This document shows, one piece after another, positions 22,833 through 25,442 of a stretch of 25,442 nucleotides of DNA. Position numbers and translations under genes: made by a program. Each line of letters begins with the position of its first letter. Position 1 is the stretch's first letter. The notes below the pieces were generated by a model. That model did not search any database. It was not told where the DNA came from and saw nothing but the letters and a program-made list of their open reading frames with translations. The stretch is from the NCBI GenBank assembly GCA_964423465.1, contig CAYRFK010000045.1, forward strand, positions 1-25,442. Reading direction: 5' to 3'. Source of the stretch: VGWF01 sp964423465. GTDB taxonomy: Bacteria; Verrucomicrobiota; Kiritimatiellia; PWTM01.

Positions 22833-22913
22833 ATGCCTGAAACTCCTTGTACCGATTCCGCCGGGGACTACTATGCGGAAGGCCGCGACGACGCGGCGGA
22901 GGATCTGGAATGA
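22833..22913 (+). CDS. Candidate small ORF coupled to glgB, 26 aa
   Basis: A 26-codon frame opens at an ATG with GGAGGAGG directly before it and ends TGA at 22911-22913, overlapping the glgB ATG by ATGA. An in-frame TGA at 22818-22820 bounds it upstream. The peptide (MPETPCTDSAGDYYAEGRDD then AAEDLE) is strongly acidic, nine Asp/Glu in 26. It may be a leader peptide that couples ribosomes into glgB or a small protein. No family is recognised, and random small frames are common, so confidence is moderate. Confidence 0.4.
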   Translation: MPETPCTDSAGDYYAEGRDDAAEDLE

Positions 22914-25162
22914 GCACAACGCTGCCCAAAGAGGCGGTGCGCGCCTTGGTCGAGGGCGTGCATGGAGCACCGGCCGACATCCTCGGTCTGCGGACCGCGG
23001 GCGATTCGGTGATCTGCCGCACCTGGCAGCCGCACGCGACGCGCGTGGATCTCGTCGACTTCCACAACGGCCGCACGCTCCCGATGACGAAGGTCAACGA
23101 CGGCGGCCTGTTCGAGTGGTCCGAAACCCCGGGGCGGCCGTTCCGATACCGTTTCCGGATGACCGACGCGCAGGGCAACTCGTGGGAAAGCGAGGACCCC
23201 TACCGGTTCCCGTTCACGCTCAGCGAGTTCGACCTCCACCTCTTCAACGAGGGCACGAACTTCCGTGCCCACGAGAAGATGGGCGCGCACCCGCGCGTCG
23301 TCGAGGGCATCGCCGGCGTTCAGTTCGCGGTCTGGGCACCGAACGCACTGCGCGTGAGCGTCGTCGGCCCCTTCAACCGGTGGGACGGCCGCTGCCACCC
23401 GATGCAGAAGCGAGGGCCGGGCGGCGTGTGGGAGATGTTCGTGCCCGGCATCGCCGCCGGCGAGATCTACAAGTTCGAAATCAAGGGGCCGCACGGCTAC
23501 CTGCAGCAGAAATCCGATCCGTACGGATTCGCGGCGGAGCTCCGTCCGCGGTCGGCCTCGATCGTCTGGGATCCGTCGCGGTACGCCTGGGGCGACGCCG
23601 AATGGATGACGCAGCGCGGCGCGACGGCGTGGCACAAGCGTCCCGTCAACGTCTACGAGGTTCATGCAGGCTCGTGGAAACACCTCAAAGACGAGGGCGG
23701 ACGCTGGCTGACCTACCGGGAACTGGCCGAACAGCTTGTTCCGTACGTGAGCGGGCTCGGCTACACACACATCGAACTGCTCCCCGTCACCGAGCACCCG
23801 TTCGACGGATCGTGGGGCTACCAAGCGATCGGGTACTTCGCCCCGACGTCGCGGTTTGGAACGCCGGACGACTTCCGCCATTTCGTCGACACCTGCCATC
23901 GCGCCGGCATCGGCGTGCTCGTCGACTGGGTGCCCGCCCACTTCCCGCGCGACGCGCACGGGCTGGCCCTCTTCGACGGCACCCATCTCTACGAGCATGC
24001 CGATCCGCGGCAGGGCGAGCATCGCGACTGGGGCACGCTGATCTTCAACTACGGCCGCCACGAGGTCAGCGCCTTCCTCCTCTCCAGTGCAATGTGGTGG
24101 GCGGAGACGTTCCACATCGACGGTCTGCGCGTCGATGCCGTCGCCAGCATGCTCTACCTCGACTACTCGCGGAAGCCGGGGGAATGGATTCCGAACAAGT
24201 TCGGCGGACGCGAGAACCTCGAGGCCGTAGACCTGCTCCGCAAGTTCAATGAGATCGTCCATGCCGAATGCCCGGGCTTCCTGACCTTCGCGGAGGAGTC
24301 CACGGCGTGGCCCATGGTATCGCGCCCCGTCTACCTCGGCGGGCTCGGCTTCGACTTCAAGTGGAACATGGGGTGGATGCACGACATCCTCGAGTACTTC
24401 TCGAAGGAGCCCGTACACCGCAAGTACCACCACAACAGCCTGACGTTCTCGATGATCTACGCCTTCACCGAGAATTTCATCCTTCCCTTCTCTCACGACG
24501 AGGTCGTCCACGGAAAAGGCTCGATGCTCGACAAGATGCCCGGGGATTTATGGCAGAAGTTCGCCAACCTCCGGCTTCTCTACGGCTTCATGGCCGGCCA
24601 TCCGGGCAAGAAGCTGCTGTTCATGGGATCTGAATTCGGGCAGTGGACGGAATGGAACCACCACACCGGGCTCGACTGGGAACTGCTCGACTACGACGCC
24701 CACCGCGGTCTTCAAGCCCTCGTCGGGGACCTCAACGGCATCGTCCGGCGCGAACCCGCCCTCCACGAGGTCGACTTCACGTGGGAGGGCTTCGAGTGGA
24801 TCGACATCCACGATTCGGAGCAGTCCGTCCTGTCGTTCATCCGCAAGGCGGCGGACCCCGCTGACTTCCTCGTCTGCGTGCTCAACTTCACGCCCGTACC
24901 TCGCAATGGCTACCGCATCGGTGTGCCCCGCCCCGGCGCCTATCTCGAGGTCCTCAACACCGACGCCCAATGCTACGGCGGCTCGAACGTCGGCAACTTG
25001 GGCCTCGTTCAGTCCGAGCCCAAGCCCTGGAACGGGAAGCCCAACTCCCTGACCCTGAGCCTCCCCCCCCTCGGCGCCCTCTTCCTCAAGCCCGTCCCCG
25101 ACGCCACACCGGACACGTCAGGGAACGAGGAAAACGGTGGACAAGACGCCCCAAACGCATAA
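22910..25162 (+). CDS. glgB: 1,4-alpha-glucan branching enzyme, 750 aa
   Basis: This GH13 enzyme makes the alpha-1,6 branches of glycogen. The order of domains is an N-terminal beta domain (about residues 1-105), a CBM48 module (about 120-215, with GVQFAVWAPNALRVSVVGPFNRWDG), the (beta/alpha)8 barrel (about 240-620) and a C-terminal beta domain. Catalytic residues are visible: nucleophile D409 in GLRVDAVASML, acid/base E462 in FAEEST (the adjacent E463 is the other candidate) and D530 in SHDEVVHGKGSM. YEVHAGSWK and MGSEFGQWTEWNH are also typical. GGAGGA at 22897-22902 precedes the ATG at 22910; the frame extends to 22847 but the extra residues are Arg-rich. The 750-aa length fits full-size bacterial GlgB. 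tRNA-Tyr follows 18 bases downstream of its stop. Confidence 0.97.
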   Translation: MSTTLPKEAVRALVEGVHGAPADILGLRTAGDSVICRTWQPHATRVDLVDFHNGRTLPMTKVNDGGLFEWSETPGRPFRYRFRMTDAQGNSWESEDPYRFPFTLSEFDLHLFNEGTNFRAHEKMGAHPRVVEGIAGVQFAVWAPNALRVSVVGPFNRWDGRCHPMQKRGPGGVWEMFVPGIAAGEIYKFEIKGPHGYLQQKSDPYGFAAELRPRSASIVWDPSRYAWGDAEWMTQRGATAWHKRPVNVYEVHAGSWKHLKDEGGRWLTYRELAEQLVPYVSGLGYTHIELLPVTEHPFDGSWGYQAIGYFAPTSRFGTPDDFRHFVDTCHRAGIGVLVDWVPAHFPRDAHGLALFDGTHLYEHADPRQGEHRDWGTLIFNYGRHEVSAFLLSSAMWWAETFHIDGLRVDAVASMLYLDYSRKPGEWIPNKFGGRENLEAVDLLRKFNEIVHAECPGFLTFAEESTAWPMVSRPVYLGGLGFDFKWNMGWMHDILEYFSKEPVHRKYHHNSLTFSMIYAFTENFILPFSHDEVVHGKGSMLDKMPGDLWQKFANLRLLYGFMAGHPGKKLLFMGSEFGQWTEWNHHTGLDWELLDYDAHRGLQALVGDLNGIVRREPALHEVDFTWEGFEWIDIHDSEQSVLSFIRKAADPADFLVCVLNFTPVPRNGYRIGVPRPGAYLEVLNTDAQCYGGSNVGNLGLVQSEPKPWNGKPNSLTLSLPPLGALFLKPVPDATPDTSGNEENGGQDAPNA

Positions 25163-25165
25163 GAT
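25138..25165 (+). promoter_or_regulatory. Possible promoter for tRNA-Tyr overlapping the glgB stop
   Basis: TGGACA at 25138-25143 and TAAGAT at 25160-25165 are 16 bases apart and match the consensus at five and four of six positions. The -10 contains the glgB stop codon TAA. Transcription would begin about 9 bases before the tRNA. Co-transcription with glgB is the alternative. Confidence 0.35.
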
Positions 25166-25180
25166 GTACGCTCCGTTCGC

Positions 25181-25267
25181 GGTGGGGTACCGAAGTGGCC
25201 AAACGGAGCAGACTGTAAATCTGCCGACTCTATGTCTTCGAAGGTTCGAATCCTTCCCCCACCACCA
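25181..25267 (+). tRNA. tRNA-Tyr (anticodon GTA)
   Basis: The 87-base gene has the long variable arm expected for tRNA-Tyr. The acceptor GGTGGGG (25181-25187) pairs with CCCCACC (25257-25263). The anticodon arm GCAGA/TCTGC encloses CTGTAAA with GTA at 25215-25217. The T arm GAAGG/CCTTC encloses TTCGAAT. Discriminator A at 25264 is followed by an encoded CCA (25265-25267). Confidence 0.97.
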
Positions 25268-25268
25268 G

Positions 25269-25442
25269 CCTTCGCCCGAGCCTTGCGAGGGCGAAGGCTG
25301 CCACGCCGTAAGCGGCCGCGATAGCGGTCGCGAAGGCGGGCTCTGCCCCGACTCACGGCTCGGGACTACGGCTTGGCACGCCATCTCCCTTCGCCCGAGC
25401 CTTGCGAGGGCGAAGGCTGCCACGCCGTAAGCGGCCGCGATA
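25269..25442. repeat. 119-bp structured tandem repeat, running off the window end
   Basis: The first unit runs 25269-25387 and the second starts at 25388; the visible 55 bases of the second (25388-25442) are identical to the first. Each unit has a 9-bp hairpin (CCTTCGCCC/GGGCGAAGG, 25269-25297), then arms TGCCACGCCGTA (25299-25310) and TACGGCTTGGCA (25367-25378) that pair at 11 of 12 positions. The arms enclose two more hairpins: GCGGCCGC-GATA-GCGGTCGC (25312-25331, one G-T pair) and CCCGA/TCGGG (25347-25364). The period of 119 is not a multiple of 3 and no reading frame looks real, so it is noncoding. It begins one base after tRNA-Tyr. Confidence 0.85.

Noticed and set aside
25118..25423. 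Minus-strand open frames across tRNA-Tyr and the repeat (KDSNLRRH type)
   Set aside because: They read antisense through the tRNA and the 119-bp repeat, whose period is not a multiple of 3; no domain or start signal supports them.

Overview
The window is a gene-dense, high-GC bacterial chromosome segment. I see no phage, plasmid, insertion sequence or CRISPR array. It mixes housekeeping genes (xseA-xseB, tlyA-nadK, hpt, pyrH-frr, larB-larC, glgB, tRNA-Pro, tRNA-Tyr) with secreted carbohydrate-related proteins: a GH51-type arabinofuranosidase with carbohydrate-binding-like regions, a right-handed beta-helix protein and a Tat-type TIM-barrel protein. An ExeA-like ATPase/GspB-like pair, an RRM protein with a glycine-rich tail, a coiled-coil/HTH protein and short-period repeats at gene junctions add to this. 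Together they suggest a free-living or gut/sediment heterotroph of the PVC group, perhaps Kiritimatiellota, Lentisphaerota or Verrucomicrobiota. That placement is inference from gene content; no rRNA is present to settle it.

Layout. 191-2763: a YmdB-type metallophosphoesterase overlaps xseA, which overlaps xseB, so this is one operon. 2912-3976: exported HtrA-type protease. 3979-4442: two small conserved-looking unknown genes on the minus strand, ending 2 bp from htrA. 4526-6117: tlyA and nadK joined by an ATGA overlap. 6141-7226: hpt and a small lipoprotein-like gene, both minus. 7399-8729: pyrH-frr behind a recognisable promoter. 8800-10343: ExeA-like ATPase and GspB-like membrane protein joined by a GTGA overlap. 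10381-12737: minus-strand LysE-type exporter, coiled-coil/HTH DNA-binding protein and exported TIM-barrel protein. 12894-14838: small membrane protein and a sodium:solute symporter. 15001-17039: larB-larC for the nickel-pincer cofactor of lactate racemase-type enzymes. 17117-17193: tRNA-Pro. 17201-17762: RRM gene with terminator, long structured leader and promoter, minus strand. 17863-22760: convergent arabinofuranosidase and beta-helix genes. 22833-25162: a 26-codon candidate small ORF coupled to glgB. 25181-25267: tRNA-Tyr, followed at once by a structured 119-bp tandem repeat that runs off the window end.

No single large undescribed system is evident. The signals most worth following are: (1) the 119-bp repeat after tRNA-Tyr, two copies identical over the visible 55 bp, each able to fold into a hairpin plus a branched structure; (2) short satellites with an exact 7-bp period but different unit sequences at three places, two of which have become coding tails at both ends of XseA; (3) the small acidic ORF with a strong ribosome binding site coupled to glgB; (4) the structured leader of the RRM gene; (5) the HTH protein with a coiled coil and an AT-hook-like tail beside an AT-rich upstream region.
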